Below are positions 30,621-41,665 of a stretch of DNA of 56,354 nt, piece after piece. Source of the stretch: Leishmania mexicana MHOM/GT/2001/U1103 (lineage: Eukaryota; Euglenozoa; Kinetoplastea; Trypanosomatida; Trypanosomatidae); contig NC_018309.1 in the NCBI RefSeq assembly GCF_000234665.1, positions 1-56,354 on the forward strand. Reading direction: 5' to 3'. Within the stretch, counting starts at the first letter, position 1, and each line of letters begins with the position of its first letter. The notes beneath the pieces were generated by a model. That model had not been told where the DNA came from, did no database searches, and saw only the letters and a program-made list of their open reading frames with translations. The position numbers and the translations under genes were made by a program.

Positions 30621-33600
30621 GGCGGTTCTCGCCACCTCGAGGACAGAGCGAGAGAGGGAAAAGAGAAAGGCCTTGTGGTGCGTGCGTGTCTTCTTCTGTC
30701 TCTGTGGTGTGAGGGGTAGGACAACGTGGTGGGGGGGGCGGGGATGCGTGTTGATGGGACGGCGAAGGAAGACGGCGGGATTGCCGCTACCCAACAGCTC
30801 TTTTCTGCACACGTGCACCTCTCGCGCGTGCAGTGAAGACCTACAGCAGCTCTGCATCCCCGTTTCCGATCGCACAAACACCTGGCCAGAGCGTTCACAA
30901 GCTGTCTCACCACCACGCCACACCACGTTGTCCGTCCCCCCACCCCACCCACTCACCCTTTTGTGCCTTCTACATCTTTTCCTCCTCCTACTCTCGCTTC
31001 CCTTGATCCCTGAAGACAGTTCTCTGTTCTCCCCGACGTTGTCGCTGTTTCTACATGTCTCTTGCACGGTTCCTCATTGTTGTGGGCTCGTGCTTGTCTT
31101 GTCTCGCTCACTTATCCAACTCGTCTCCGTATTGCACGCGCATGTTTTCTTCTCGCTTCTCCCACTCTCCCGCCCTGTCTGTGTTGCACATTCCTTTGTT
31201 TTCCTTTTCCGCAACTGGATGTCACGTGCTTCTGTTCTGTAGTTTCTTTTTCTTTGCCCTGGCTGACGGGCCGATGGGGGACGCCTCAGTGCGCCGTATC
31301 TCAGAGTCCAGCACACCCCCACCCCCACAGTGCCTGCTGATGCGGGGAAGCCGAGTCACCCCCGACAGCAGCACCAGGCGCTGACCAGCTTGATGGGAGC
31401 GGGTGGAGGTTGAGCCAGGGGCCGCTGTCTTCTCTCGGATTTGAGCGCCGTTCTGCCGCCCCGACTCGGTGCCAACGGGCGATGTTGAAATGTTTGTCTG
31501 TTTGTGTGGGAGGAGAGAGGCGAGTAAGGTGGGGGTTGAGGATGGCTTTTTACGGGGAAGCATGTGCTTCCTCCTGCGCATGCGTGCGTGCTCCTCCTCC
31601 TCGGCCTCAGATGAATGGGGCGCATATGTCGTGCAAAGAGGAGCCTCCGAGGGCGAGAGAGAAGCCAGTAAACGCTGAGGACTCGAGCGGAGGGCGGAGT
31701 GGAAGCACAACGCTACGTGAGAGAAGAGGCAGAGACCCGCACAGAGGGGGAGCACGCGCCAACGACGACGGCGAGCCCAACACGTAACTACGAAGCACGT
31801 ATAGGGGAAAAGTTACCGAGGCAGAGATGCACATGTAGGAGCGTGTGTGCTTTTCTACTTTCCACGTGTGCGGTGGTCCTCGAACCGGCTTTTACGCAAA
31901 TCGAGCTGCAGGCATGTCGTTGTCGCCAGGGAGACTGTGCAGCTCTCTCGTGGTGGTGCGGACAATCAACTGTCATCGTGGCGGCGTTGGTGTACGGAGG
32001 GATGGCTGCATTGGTTTACGCTGTCTGCTCGGGTACCTCCTCCGTCACGCTTTACGGTCTTCTTTGTGTGTTCGCGATGGCATCTCGTACTGCCGCTGTG
32101 TGTGCTGGCCTCGTCGCGCGGTGTTTCTTCGCTGTGCCTTTTTATTTCTATATCCAGAGACACCGCAAATATCCTTCACAAAGGCGTTCGCCTGAGTTGT
32201 ACCTGTATGTGTATGTGTGTTGTGTGTGTGTGTGTGTCGCCTGTCGCCTGTCGCCCATCGCCTTCAAGTCTCCGTCGTCCTCCTCCTCCACCCGCTTCAT
32301 CGTCTCTCGATGTGGTGCACCGCCTCGTGGGCGCATGGACCTCATGCCGCTTTTTCTTTATTTGTTTGCCTTCTCTCGACTTCTCCATTTCCTGTGCGGG
32401 GGGACCTCGCCCCCTCAACGCAGAAATGTGCGAGTGTTGCTGTCTGTGTGAGAGGGAAGAAGGGGATGGTGCGTGTGCTTGCATGCAGGCGCAGGGAGTG
32501 GACCATGCCTGGGGAAAAGGGCTAGCGAGCGCGTGCGTGCGCGGAGGCCCAGAGTGGTCCTGCTGAGGCTGAGAGAGAGACGGTCGGATGTGGGCGCCTC
32601 TTCCCTTACAAATCCGCAACACTCACCACTTCCTCCAGCACCTTCACCCTCACCCTCCGTCTCTTTTTGCTTTACTTTATTGCTGTCTTCCATGAGGTGC
32701 GGGTTGTGCCCCAGCCCATCCTCGTTTCGTTTGCCCTTCCCCCGTCCCCCTCTTCTTGCATTCGCCTTGGAACAGTAGGTCGAGGAGTGAGAGAAGTGGA
32801 TGGTGGAGTGCAGTCGTGATGATACTGTGCGTGCCCGTGTCTTTGTGCTTTCGCATGTTTCTTATCTTTCCATCAACCCTGACCCCTTTTCTCCCTCTGT
32901 ATCTCCTTGATTGTGTGCTTCTCATGTGTGACGCCGTTGCCTGCGTGCCTGTGTGCCTGTGCCCCTCTCCGTCTTGCTGCTCGGTCGCAAGAAGGGTAAG
33001 GAGGAGAAAAGATATATATAGAGAGAGAGAGCCACTTTATCATGCGTGTGTGTGTTGTGCATGGGTGCGTGTCGGAGAGGAGACGACAGCCGATGCCGGC
33101 GATGTCAAGCTATTTCTCTCGAATTTGAAAAGAAACACACGAGTAGAGACGCCTCATGCTCACGCGTACGCGCTCAGGGAGACATACACACGCTGCAAGG
33201 GGCGCAGAAGTGGCATCGGGAAAAAGGAGGCTGCGGGAGTGGGATGAGGACTCTGCACCGCCTCTCTGTCGGCCACCTGCGCCAACAGCGATGCTGGAAA
33301 GGGCGCATTGGGAAGCACCGAGCATGAGAGGCGCAATGCGACTCACCCACAGCTCGCACGCATCACACGCTTCGCGAAGAGGTCCAGACGCGTCATGTTT
33401 GGCACGGTTGCCGTTCTGTCAGTGAGAGGCTGCGTAATAGAGGAGGAAGCAAAGAGTATGACCGAGACTCCTCACCGCCGCTACCGTCAGCGTCGCTGTG
33501 ATACATGCTCCGGTGCCTCTCCACTTGTCCATGCCTCACTGCTTCTTTCTCTCCTGCGAGTGAACGCACACATACACGGATTTGACTGCTACTACCGCGG

Positions 33601-33759
33601 AAGAGTGCGCTTTTCTTAGGTGCCTCAGTGCTCTTCGGCCATATCGTCCCCCTCCCATCCCTCGCAGCCGCGTGTGTGTGTCTGCCTGACGAGTGGAGGA
33701 TCTACGAAGGAAAAGGAGAGAGAAAGAAGTGAAAGGCCTTTGGTGCCATCACGCTCGCC
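30621..33759. other. Long intergenic region (3.1 kb) with a SIDER2 fragment
   Basis: Contains the phosphatase 3' UTR, a SIDER2 copy (31263-31440), TG-rich tracts and low-complexity frames. The + frame 31699-32451 would encode a protein with hydrophobic segments, but it overlaps another long frame (31847-32566), ends in TG-repeat translation and has no family match. I do not call it a gene. The likely acceptor for the next gene is AG at 33666-33667. Confidence 0.5.
31263..31440 (+). mobile_element. SIDER2-like degenerate retroposon, copy 2 (truncated)
   Basis: Begins with the shared TGACGGGCCGATGGGGG core and continues through CCCCCACCCCCACAG and the AGCAGCACCAGGCGCTGACC motif to CCAGGGGCCGCT. 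It then departs from the other copies. It lies about 640 bp after the phosphatase stop codon, so it is probably in that 3' UTR. Confidence 0.75.
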
Positions 33760-34131
33760 ATGCATACGCGTGGACTGCTGCGCTTGCAGTTTCTACTCAA
33801 CACACCGTTCGACCACCAGCCCATCGCCGTTCCTGCCGTGCCAACGGTGCGATCCGTCATTGAAGACATCATCCCACCGCGGTCAGAGCTCAGCCGGGTG
33901 GATGAAGTAGGATTGCTCTTGAAACACCTCCCCGCTGCCTGCGACAAGTCGAAGCAACTTCAGCATGACGCGGAGTACGCCAGTCGCTACTACCGCGCCC
34001 GCTTCAACCGCGGCTCCCAACTGCAACTGAAGCACGCGAACCACATCGCTGCTGCGTCTAGTCCCGCCGAGGTGCAGCAGTGGGCACGCAGCCGCCTGCA
34101 CCCAATCAGCGATCCCTTCCAGTGCCAGTAG
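33760..34131 (+). CDS. Small hypothetical protein
   Basis: The protein has 123 residues with no recognised family. The N-terminus (MHTRGLLRLQFLL) is Arg-containing and amphipathic, compatible with a mitochondrial import signal. The middle contains a DEVGLLLKHL helix and an aromatic/basic EYASRYYRARF segment near residues 71-81. There is no membrane span. Codon use and a clean ATG-free leader after AG at 33666-33667 support a real gene. The next gene downstream, a TrmB-like protein, also has a candidate mitochondrial N-terminus and a similar YSRKYYRDF segment, but this likeness is too short to argue relatedness. Confidence 0.6.
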   Translation: MHTRGLLRLQFLLNTPFDHQPIAVPAVPTVRSVIEDIIPPRSELSRVDEVGLLLKHLPAACDKSKQLQHDAEYASRYYRARFNRGSQLQLKHANHIAAASSPAEVQQWARSRLHPISDPFQCQ

Positions 34132-35149
34132 AAGCGATTCGCGCTCCGAGCTTTGCGACAACGCGCCACAGGACGGACCTCTGCAGAGCTCCCCTGCTCG
34201 TCGTGCATGCATGGACGCGCCTTCTACTGCCACGGCTGCCGAGGGCGCTACAGGAGACGGACGTGTGAAGCAGAAAAGAGTCCGTTCCGTTGGCGGGGTA
34301 CCGTGACTCGCTTCTTTCTGAGCCCCTCCCTCCCTCCCACACACACACACACACGCACACTCTTTCCCCCTCAGCAGGACGGGTAGTTTGCAGGGGAGGA
34401 GGGAGTAACTGGACACGCTCACACAAACACAAGCACATGAGACAATATAGGAAGAGAAGAGGAGGTCCAATGCACGCGCTTTACCTCACAGCAACGCATC
34501 ATCATCTCTCGCTCTCTCGGTCGGCTGTACGGCGGTGTTCTTCTGAGCGGCGGAGGTGAATGGGCCCGTCGGAGCGCAGCTCTACCCACTCTTTCTTTTT
34601 CGTCCGCCGCCAGATATTTGTCATTCGTCTGCTCTCCTCTCTATGTGTCGTCGGTTTCGCTGTGTTACCTCTCTGTCTCTCCTTTTCTACCCTTCGCCAA
34701 CCGCACCCCTCATCGTCTTCTCTCTTGCTGATGCAGCTCGTGCCTCGGGGAGCGTGCGTGTGAGTGGGCGTTGATGAATTTATTTGCTCCCCCTTTCCGC
34801 GCCTCACCTCGCCACCCCGCACGCGCGCCACCGCCACTCTTTCATCCTTCACTGTTGCGCAGTGTGAGGCACCCGCCATCACAGGAGCAGCTATCAAGAA
34901 GCGCAAAACCTCTGCGGTGTTGCAGTCAGGTGGGCAGGGGGACCCTCATTCACGGAAGAGGGTGAGTCGACTCAAAGAGGGTTGCAACGTTCTCATCGTG
35001 GTGCGCCCTTCCGTCAACTCGCCACCCCCCTCCTGCCTCTCTTCTATAAAGTGCCGTGCTCTGCCTCTCTTCTCCCCCCTCCCACCCGGTAGCTGTCTCG
35101 TGGGGCTGACGCTTGTACGCATCGCGTTCAGTGTTTCAGCTCTCAACAT
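34132..35149. other. Intergenic region (1.0 kb)
   Basis: 3' UTR, a short CA repeat near 34337-34355, and a pyrimidine-rich leader. AG at 35091-35092 after a long C/T tract is the likely acceptor for the next gene. The + frame 34764-35210 overlaps that leader and is not supported. Confidence 0.55.
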
Positions 35150-36166
35150 ATGCTGCGTCGCACCTCACGACAGCTGTCGGCGGTGGCGGCCGTCGGACTT
35201 GCCGTCGTAGGGGCCGGCGATGGCACACGACAGAGAAACTCGTTGCAGCGCCTCTTGCGTGACCACGACGAAGGCGTCGCGGCGAACGCCAAGGGCACCA
35301 TCACGGTCACAAGCACCTACGATGTGGAGAGCGCTCTCTACTACGACCAGTACAACATGGCAGTGATGCCGTGTGTCAGCGGCGGCCCCGCGCGACAGGC
35401 ACTGCGGGCAAAGCTCATTGAGTCTGGTGCCGTTGTTGGCGTTCGGGAGCGGCTTTTAGCGCCTTGGCAGGCGGAGGGCGAGCGGCGCGTTGTCGTGTTC
35501 GGCTGCCGCAGCGTTGCGTACCTCAGGCGGCAGCTCTTCGCTGACACAACACACTCTTTCCTCGTCGTGGACCCCTCGCTGAAGGAGTTGATGGTGGCCG
35601 CCGCAGCTCTCACCCCGGCGTTCGCCCACCGCGTCTTCTTTCTGCGCTGCGAGTCGATGTTTACTTGTCTGCAGGTGCTGCAGCCGGAGACGGCCGACCT
35701 GGCCGTGGTGCCAATGCCGGTGCCCTTCTGGTCCAAGCACGGCAGCCACCGACGCCTCGTGCACTTCGATTTCTACTGCGCGGCCCACCGTGTGCTGCGT
35801 GTCCGAGAGGGGCCCACAGACCCCCGCGGTGTTGTCCTCTTCACCGACTGTGAGCCCTACGCGGCTTTCATGATGGAGCACCTGGAGGAAGCGAAGTTGG
35901 TGGTGCCGTACACCCGCAAGAACCCAGCCCAGCTCTTCCAGCGGTGGCTGCCACAGGACGAGGTGATCGAAGACGTCGAGGGGGGTGTACAGCGGCGCCG
36001 TCGCGAGTTCCCGAAGCAGCGCGACGAGGAGGTGGTCGCGCTGGCAGCCGCAAAGAGCGGCGCAACGACACCGGACGCGTGTCGGTTTCTGTCCGCCTAC
36101 AACTATTCTCGCAAGTACTACCGCGACTTTTCAGAGGAGCGAGTGCAGCAGGCAGGTGGCGGTTGA
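35150..36166 (+). CDS. TrmB-like methyltransferase-fold protein with degenerate active site, probably mitochondrial
   Basis: The protein has 338 residues. The first 25 residues (Arg-rich, no acids before a hydrophobic stretch) look like a mitochondrial targeting signal. The centre follows the order of tRNA (guanine-N7) methyltransferase TrmB. A first strand RRVVVFGCRS stands where SAM motif I belongs. VVPMPVPFWSKHGSHRRLV (186-204) takes the place of the FPDPWPKxRHHKRRLV motif. A VLFTDCEPYAAFMMEHL block (about 229-245) matches TrmB's ATDWEPYAxxMLExL. The Asp and Trp of DPWP read Met and Val, and motif I lacks the Gly-x-Gly pattern. Methyl transfer by the usual mechanism is therefore doubtful. 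The basic C-terminal tail (about 275-338) is an extension. It may be a structural or assembly protein, for example of the mitoribosome, but that is inference. Confidence 0.65.
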   Translation: MLRRTSRQLSAVAAVGLAVVGAGDGTRQRNSLQRLLRDHDEGVAANAKGTITVTSTYDVESALYYDQYNMAVMPCVSGGPARQALRAKLIESGAVVGVRERLLAPWQAEGERRVVVFGCRSVAYLRRQLFADTTHSFLVVDPSLKELMVAAAALTPAFAHRVFFLRCESMFTCLQVLQPETADLAVVPMPVPFWSKHGSHRRLVHFDFYCAAHRVLRVREGPTDPRGVVLFTDCEPYAAFMMEHLEEAKLVVPYTRKNPAQLFQRWLPQDEVIEDVEGGVQRRRREFPKQRDEEVVALAAAKSGATTPDACRFLSAYNYSRKYYRDFSEERVQQAGGG

Positions 36167-37777
36167 TGCCTCTTTACCCGCTCACTCACCAGACCTCCCG
36201 CCCACCCACCCCACTCCCCCTCCCTGCCCTTCTACTATTTGTGCACCGCCGGCTGCCTCCACTGCAGGCGCGGTCTGCATTGTTGCATGTCGTCGCTGCC
36301 CTTTTATTTCCCTCACCTCTCGCCAGGTATTCCTCAAGCCCAAGTAACGGTAGTTGCGGTGGATTCTCAGGGCGCCTCCCCTCCCCACTGGCGCTTAGCG
36401 AGTCGATCCATCGCCGTTTCGAGTGCTTCGCTGCTGCAGCCTCTCGCTGCTCCACTGCCTGACCAGCACAACAACAAGGTAGTCGAGGGAAGCGATGGCG
36501 GCAGCGTGAGGGAGGGGCGTGCGCAAGCGCTATGCTCGATCACACTTTACGTTTAAAACCAAAATCAAGTTCACACAGAGGCGCACACCCCTGTGCACCT
36601 ACGCGCAGCATTGAGATGGTCGATCGCATGTCGCCCCCCTTCGTCATTTGGTCACCGTCCGTCCCCGCTTCCCTCTTTCAGCGGTGGGTAATGCGGGGCA
36701 GGGGACTGCTACGGCAACTCGACATCGCAGCGCCGCCCCTATCCGCAGTTCGTTCGTGTTGCATCTGCGTCTGTGCTGGGATGATGTGGGCGTGCGCCTT
36801 GAGCACGATCCCTTCCCCTCTACTCGCTGGATCGCCTCTCCTTCCTCGCTCCATCCACAAACAACGCTTCTCTCTCTCTGTGTCGCACTCGTTCCCCTGC
36901 CACTCTCACGAAACACAGCGGCGGCTTACCCTTGGTACGCGTTCTCCACACCCGGTCGACTCGTCCATCGTGACGACGGCGACCGCCACCCTCTCACCCA
37001 CGTACGCCCCCCTTCCTCCTCCCCCACTGCTCTTTTCAACTGTTTGTTTCTGTTGAGTGCGGGTTGCCGTTGTTGCCGAGCGCCCCCTTCCCACCCACCC
37101 ACCCACCCCCCGACCCCCGCTGTTACACACACGCACCCGCACACACTCAAGCACACCGACTCAACCTTGTCTTCTCTCTAGCCGAGTGCAACCAAGATTC
37201 GGTGTGTTTCGTATCCTTCCTTTTTGCTCCCTGCCTGGTGCCGTCGTCGTTGGTACGGCTGACGGAGTTGTTGTGGCTCCTGGAACACCCGAAGAGGCAT
37301 ACACAGTTCACTTTGTCGTTGGTCAGACAGTTCTTGTCGTGCTGCTAAGCATCTTCCGCTTTCTCGATCTCTGGGGCACCGTAGGCCGGCGCATTTTTCA
37401 GGCGGGCACGTGTATGGTTACTTCGCAGCTTCGGCCCAGCGTATACAGCATAGCGGATAGAACCCTCTCGGGGAGAGGCAGGAGGGGCACGTCCTCGTGT
37501 GGGTGTGTGTTTCGGTGCCTCCTCGCATTCGTGTCGTCTGTTGAGCGCATCGACGGGTAAAGGTGATTCGCGTTCTCTCGTTGCTTTTTTATCTTCCTTT
37601 GTGCACGATCAGACTCATTCTTCTCTCTGTCGTTCTTCGGGTCTCGACGTGCTTGCGTGCGAGTGCCTCTCCCATTGCGTGTGTGGGTGTGCGTGGCGGT
37701 GCGTGCTGTCTTCCTCCCGTTGCGTATTCCTTCGTCTCCGCCTCGGTCTTGTTCTCCTGCTCTCGCCTCTGCCCATC
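36167..37777. other. Intergenic region (1.6 kb)
   Basis: 3' UTR and spacer with poly-C and CA-rich segments and several low-complexity + frames (36532-37056, 36648-37181, 37057-37560) that overlap one another and are unsupported. A T-rich tract at 37581-37600 with AG at 37611-37612 is the probable acceptor for the kinase. Confidence 0.55.
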
Positions 37778-39076
37778 ATGACCACTCTTCCGTTCCCGCT
37801 GATCGAGGACATTGGGGAGTTGTACATGCTCGACGATATCTACGATTTTCTCGGCGAGGGCACGTTCGCCTCCGTCTTCAAGGCTGTTAGCACAACGAAC
37901 CGCGACGTCGTGCAGGAGAATCAGACGGTGGCGCTGAAGATGATCGCCAAGCGCAACCTCTCCAGTGACAAGCTTGTGCGTGATGTCATCAACGAGGTGC
38001 ACGTACTTCGCCAGACGGCGCATCCGAACTGTGTGCGCTTTATTGAGTGTGTGCAGACTCCCCTCTACGTCGTCATCGTGACGGAGTATGTCGATGGCGT
38101 CGAGCTGTTCCAAGCCCTCAAGGAGCAGAAGTTCACGGAGGCGATGGTGCTGAATGTAATGCGGCAGCTGCTGAGCGCGCTTGCGTACCTACACAACACG
38201 CTTCACATTGTCCACCGCGACGTCAAGCCTGAGAACATTATCATCTCAACGCACGAGGCTCCCTTTCGAGTCGTCCTCGTCGACTTTGGGCTTGCCCGCA
38301 GCTGCGAACGGAAGCGGCCGCGCATCTCGCGCGAGTTGGCGACGCACTTCCAGCGTCAGAGGCCGATACCGGTACGAAACATGTCCGTCGAGTCGCTGGA
38401 CTGCGACAGTCCGATGCTGGCGACCCCGTGCGGCACGCTCAAGTATGCTGCCCCGGAGACGGTGCAGTCCATCACGCAGAGTGCCCAGTTGTCCACGACG
38501 AAGAATTTGTTGTCTCGCCTCGATGTGTACGCCGCCGGCATCATCATGTATGTCATGCTAAGCGGCGCGCTCCCCTTCAAGAACTTCGCCAATAAGGCAA
38601 GTTTAGTAATGGAAATGCGCAACTCGCTCAGCTTCGAAGGGCCTCGCTGGGCTGGCATCAGTGCCGAGGCGATCGACCTCAACAAAGCGCTTCTTAACTT
38701 CGACGCCGTCTCTCGACCACACGCGGCAGAGGCGCTGCAGTACCCGTGGTTCAAGATCTACGGCAGTGCCTTGCGGCCGATGTCAGCGGAGGAGGCACAG
38801 CCGACACCAGGTATCCCGCTGGACTCGAGTATCTGCGAGCGTGGGGCGATGACGCACGCCTTCGAGGCGATGCGGGCCACCGAGGCAGCTCTGTACTATA
38901 ATGAGGAAGAGATACCGTCGACAGCGACGCCAGTGACCAGCCACAGCGGTTTGCGTACACCGAATAGCCGCTGCGTAAGCGTTCCGTTCGGCACAAGTAC
39001 AGCGGCGTTCTCGAATAGCAGTAGCACCACGACAGCCGCCCAGACAGCACAGTCTGGCTATTTCGACTTTGCGTGA
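37778..39076 (+). CDS. Serine/threonine protein kinase, CAMK-like
   Basis: The protein has 432 residues. The kinase domain spans about 20-330: Gly loop GEGTFASV (26-33), VALK with Lys54 as the ATP-anchoring lysine, catalytic loop HRDVKPEN (146-153), metal-binding DFG (169-171) and APE (225-227). All key residues are present, so it should be active. The DFG-to-APE distance of about 55 residues is much longer than usual. The extra part is basic and serine-containing (around RKRPRISRE and RNMSVESLD), which enlarges the activation segment. The HRD-VKPENI spacing and the sub-domain IX pattern (DVYAAGIIMYVMLSGALPF) are CAMK/CDPK-like. No EF hands are present. The C-terminal 100 residues are Ser/Thr-rich and unstructured. 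The ATG at 37778 is the first after the acceptor. A SIDER2 copy lies about 1.3 kb downstream. Confidence 0.93.
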   Translation: MTTLPFPLIEDIGELYMLDDIYDFLGEGTFASVFKAVSTTNRDVVQENQTVALKMIAKRNLSSDKLVRDVINEVHVLRQTAHPNCVRFIECVQTPLYVVIVTEYVDGVELFQALKEQKFTEAMVLNVMRQLLSALAYLHNTLHIVHRDVKPENIIISTHEAPFRVVLVDFGLARSCERKRPRISRELATHFQRQRPIPVRNMSVESLDCDSPMLATPCGTLKYAAPETVQSITQSAQLSTTKNLLSRLDVYAAGIIMYVMLSGALPFKNFANKASLVMEMRNSLSFEGPRWAGISAEAIDLNKALLNFDAVSRPHAAEALQYPWFKIYGSALRPMSAEEAQPTPGIPLDSSICERGAMTHAFEAMRATEAALYYNEEEIPSTATPVTSHSGLRTPNSRCVSVPFGTSTAAFSNSSSTTTAAQTAQSGYFDFA

Positions 39077-40413
39077 GGGTCGCGGACTCGCCAGAAGGAG
39101 GAAGGCGATTCTTCCCGGTTGACGAACGCGCAACGTTCTCATCCTCTCTACTCCACGCCCTGCGTGACTGCCTCCCATCGCGTGCGTATTTCCGGGTATG
39201 CTCGCACGTGTGTCTCTCTGTCTCTGTCTGCTCATTATTCCTCTCCCCTCCGGGTGTGCTCGTCTCTCTAGACAAACGACGAGTTGAGGAGGGGACGGGT
39301 AGACGAGGGCAGGCGGAGGTGCCGTGTGTGGGTGTGTGTTCGTAGACTCACTACGCGCAGCATGCCGTTGCCCTGTCCCATGTACATCTGACATGTGTGC
39401 ACGTATGTGTGGGTGAATAAAACGGGACAAGCGGCACTGCTCTCAACTCGAGGAGGATGTGTCTCGTCGCTGTGTGAGCGGAGCCGCGAGAGAGGAGGAA
39501 GTGCGAAACCCAGGAAAGCGATGAATGGTGCCCGGAGAGTACACGCAGAGTGGCGAGGGTCGCATCGAGCACGCATATGGAGAATGTCGTTCGCTGCTTG
39601 GGTTGTGTGTCTCGATTCGACCCCAGAGCCGCCACATACGCGCACGGCGGAGGGCATCGTGGTAGACAGGTGCGGCGGTGTGCAGTGCTCGTCTCCTTCG
39701 CTTTCCTTTCTCTGTTTCCCCCCTTCCCCATCCACTTTCGGCTGTTTCTCGGCTTTCCTTTCGATTTTGCTGCGCGCCTGCGAGCAGCTCGTCATCACCT
39801 TATTTTCGCCGTCGTTCGTGTGCGCGTTGGCTGCGTCTCTCCCCATCTCCCTATCTCGCGCTTTTTCATAGACGCGGTCGTTTGCACGTGCGTGCAGCAT
39901 GCATGCGTCCAGGTGTGCTCTTCACACTCTGCGTGTGCGCACGCGCGGCGGTGTCTGTGTTGTTCGAGAACGTATATGTATGATGTGTATGTGTATGGGT
40001 ACCTGCGTGTGCGTCCCCACGAGGATGTCAAGTCCTCATGGGAGAGCTGCGCGCGTGTTGAGGCGAAGGAGGAGGAGGGCGATAAGAGTGAGAGGTCCGC
40101 CATCTTTCTCCCCCCCCACACACTCCCTCTGACTGCTGCCAGTTTCTTACGTAGGTTGTTGTTCGCCTTTTCTCACTCTACTTGATACTGGGCTGCTGGG
40201 TAAGCGTTTGTGTGGCGCACAGGGGCAGACAGGCATACGGAGCTCGGAGGTCAAGGGCAACGTGTCCGCCAATGCTTTTCGCTTGACCACGCGTGACCCT
40301 CTTCCGCTGCGGCTCTCCCCCCTTCTCTGGTCTTTCTTTGCTCTGCCTTCTGCGCCGTCCACTTACCCCCTCCCCCATCCTCCGCACCGCTTTCATTGCT
40401 GTCCTTCCGCCAC

Positions 40414-40710
40414 TCTTTGTGCCGCACCTCTCCGTCTGGATGACGGGCCGATGGGGGACGCCTCAGTGCGCCGTATCTCAGAGTCCAGCACACCCCCACC
40501 CCCATACTGCCTGCTGATGCTGGGAAGCCGAGTCACCCAAACAGCAGCACCAGGCGCTGACCAGCTTGATGGGAACGGCTGCGAGGCGACCTGCGAGACG
40601 GAGGCGGGTGGAGGGTGAGCCAGGGGCCGCTCTCGGATGACCACGTCAGCGCATGTGGTGCAGCGCTTGTCTACCGCTGCGTGGCGCCGCGCGGACGGGG
40701 CCTCGAGTGA
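40414..40710 (+). mobile_element. SIDER2-like degenerate retroposon, copy 3
   Basis: Contains the shared core (TGACGGGCCGATGGGGG to GCGGACGGGGCC), including the TCAGCGCATGTGGTGCAGCGC block. It lacks the internal segment kept by copy 1 and has a small extra segment after GATGGGAACGG. A further 22 or so bases upstream (from 40414, TCTTTGTGCCGCACCTC) are shared only with copy 4. Confidence 0.75.
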
Positions 40711-41160
40711 GGGCTTTGGCTCGTGTTGCGCGGTGGCGCCGTCGACACGCGTGGATGCAGAACAGAAATCGGATCGCGGTCTTGATGCGCACATGCGCCT
40801 ACGTAAATGCCATTGGACACGAATGTGTGCATCTTTCTTCCTCTCTCGCGCGCGCGCGCGTGTGTGCGTGTGCGCGTGTGCCTCGTCCTGCTTCCATGTT
40901 TGCCTTGCTTCTTTTCGCTGTCTCTCTGTATCTGTCTGTACGTCCCCGCCCTCTCCTCCCCAATTTTGTGTATGTGTGTGTGCGCCTGTGCGTGTGTGCT
41001 GCGTTCATTGTTGTCATGACGTGATGGTCGTTGGATGCCACTTCCTCTCTCGCTTTCCGCGTGGCTCATCTCTTCGATCTGCCTTCTCTCTTCCCCTCCC
41101 ATCCTGAACTCGTCCTCACCCTTCTCGCAACCTCAGCAGCAACCAAGCAAGAACAGAGAA

Positions 41161-41161
<1 letters not shown>

Positions 41162-41193
<32 letters not shown>
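41162..41193. repeat. (AC)n microsatellite
   Basis: Sixteen uninterrupted AC units in the leader or spacer region upstream of the helicase gene. Confidence 0.95.
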
Positions 41194-41195
<2 letters not shown>

Positions 41196-41665
41196 CCTAC
41201 AGGCAGAGCAGCGGACACGCACGCGCTGCGTGAAAAACTGTCTCAGCGTCCATGCTCGCTCCTCCTCCTCCTACGCCACTGTCCTCTTTCGTTCCGTCTG
41301 CTGGCATCAGAGCGGGTGGCCTGAGGGCTGCAAGATGAGCCCGCGTTCCCTCAACCTCTTCTTTCGTGGGTCACTGTATGCGCGTGTGACTGTTCAGTAC
41401 ATCTGTGTGTGTGTGTGTGTGCGTGTGCCACCGACACACATCACCCTTACATCGCCCTCTCCCGCTTTCTCTCCAGTTCCTCCTCTTCAGTAGCTTGCTC
41501 GAAGTCGCCCATTCGCATCTTCTCCCTCCCCCTCACCACCATCACCACGTCCGCCTACGCGTAAGTGGTCCACACCACACTCCCGGTTTCCAGCTTACAC
41601 ACAGAGCGTCACCCTTTGCTACACTCCTCGACCCACTAACGAACAACTTCGGATTTGTAGGTAAG

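Larger units (their letters stand above)
39077..41665. other. Long intergenic region (2.6 kb) with a SIDER2 copy and an AC microsatellite
   Basis: Contains the kinase 3' UTR, SIDER2 copy 3 (40414-40710), TG-rich stretches, the (AC)n repeat at 41162-41193 and a pyrimidine-rich leader with acceptor candidates AG 41475-41476 and 41489-41490 for the helicase. The + frames 39395-39871 and 39550-40185 overlap and show no domain. Confidence 0.55.

Noticed and set aside
35944..36462. 172-codon + frame overlapping the end of the TrmB-like gene
   Set aside because: Shifted-frame shadow that continues into Pro-rich spacer; no domain.
37499..37777. 93-codon upstream extension of the kinase gene
   Set aside because: It lies across the proposed splice acceptor (AG 37611-37612) and translates T/C/G simple sequence. 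The ATG at 37778 gives a normal kinase N-terminus.
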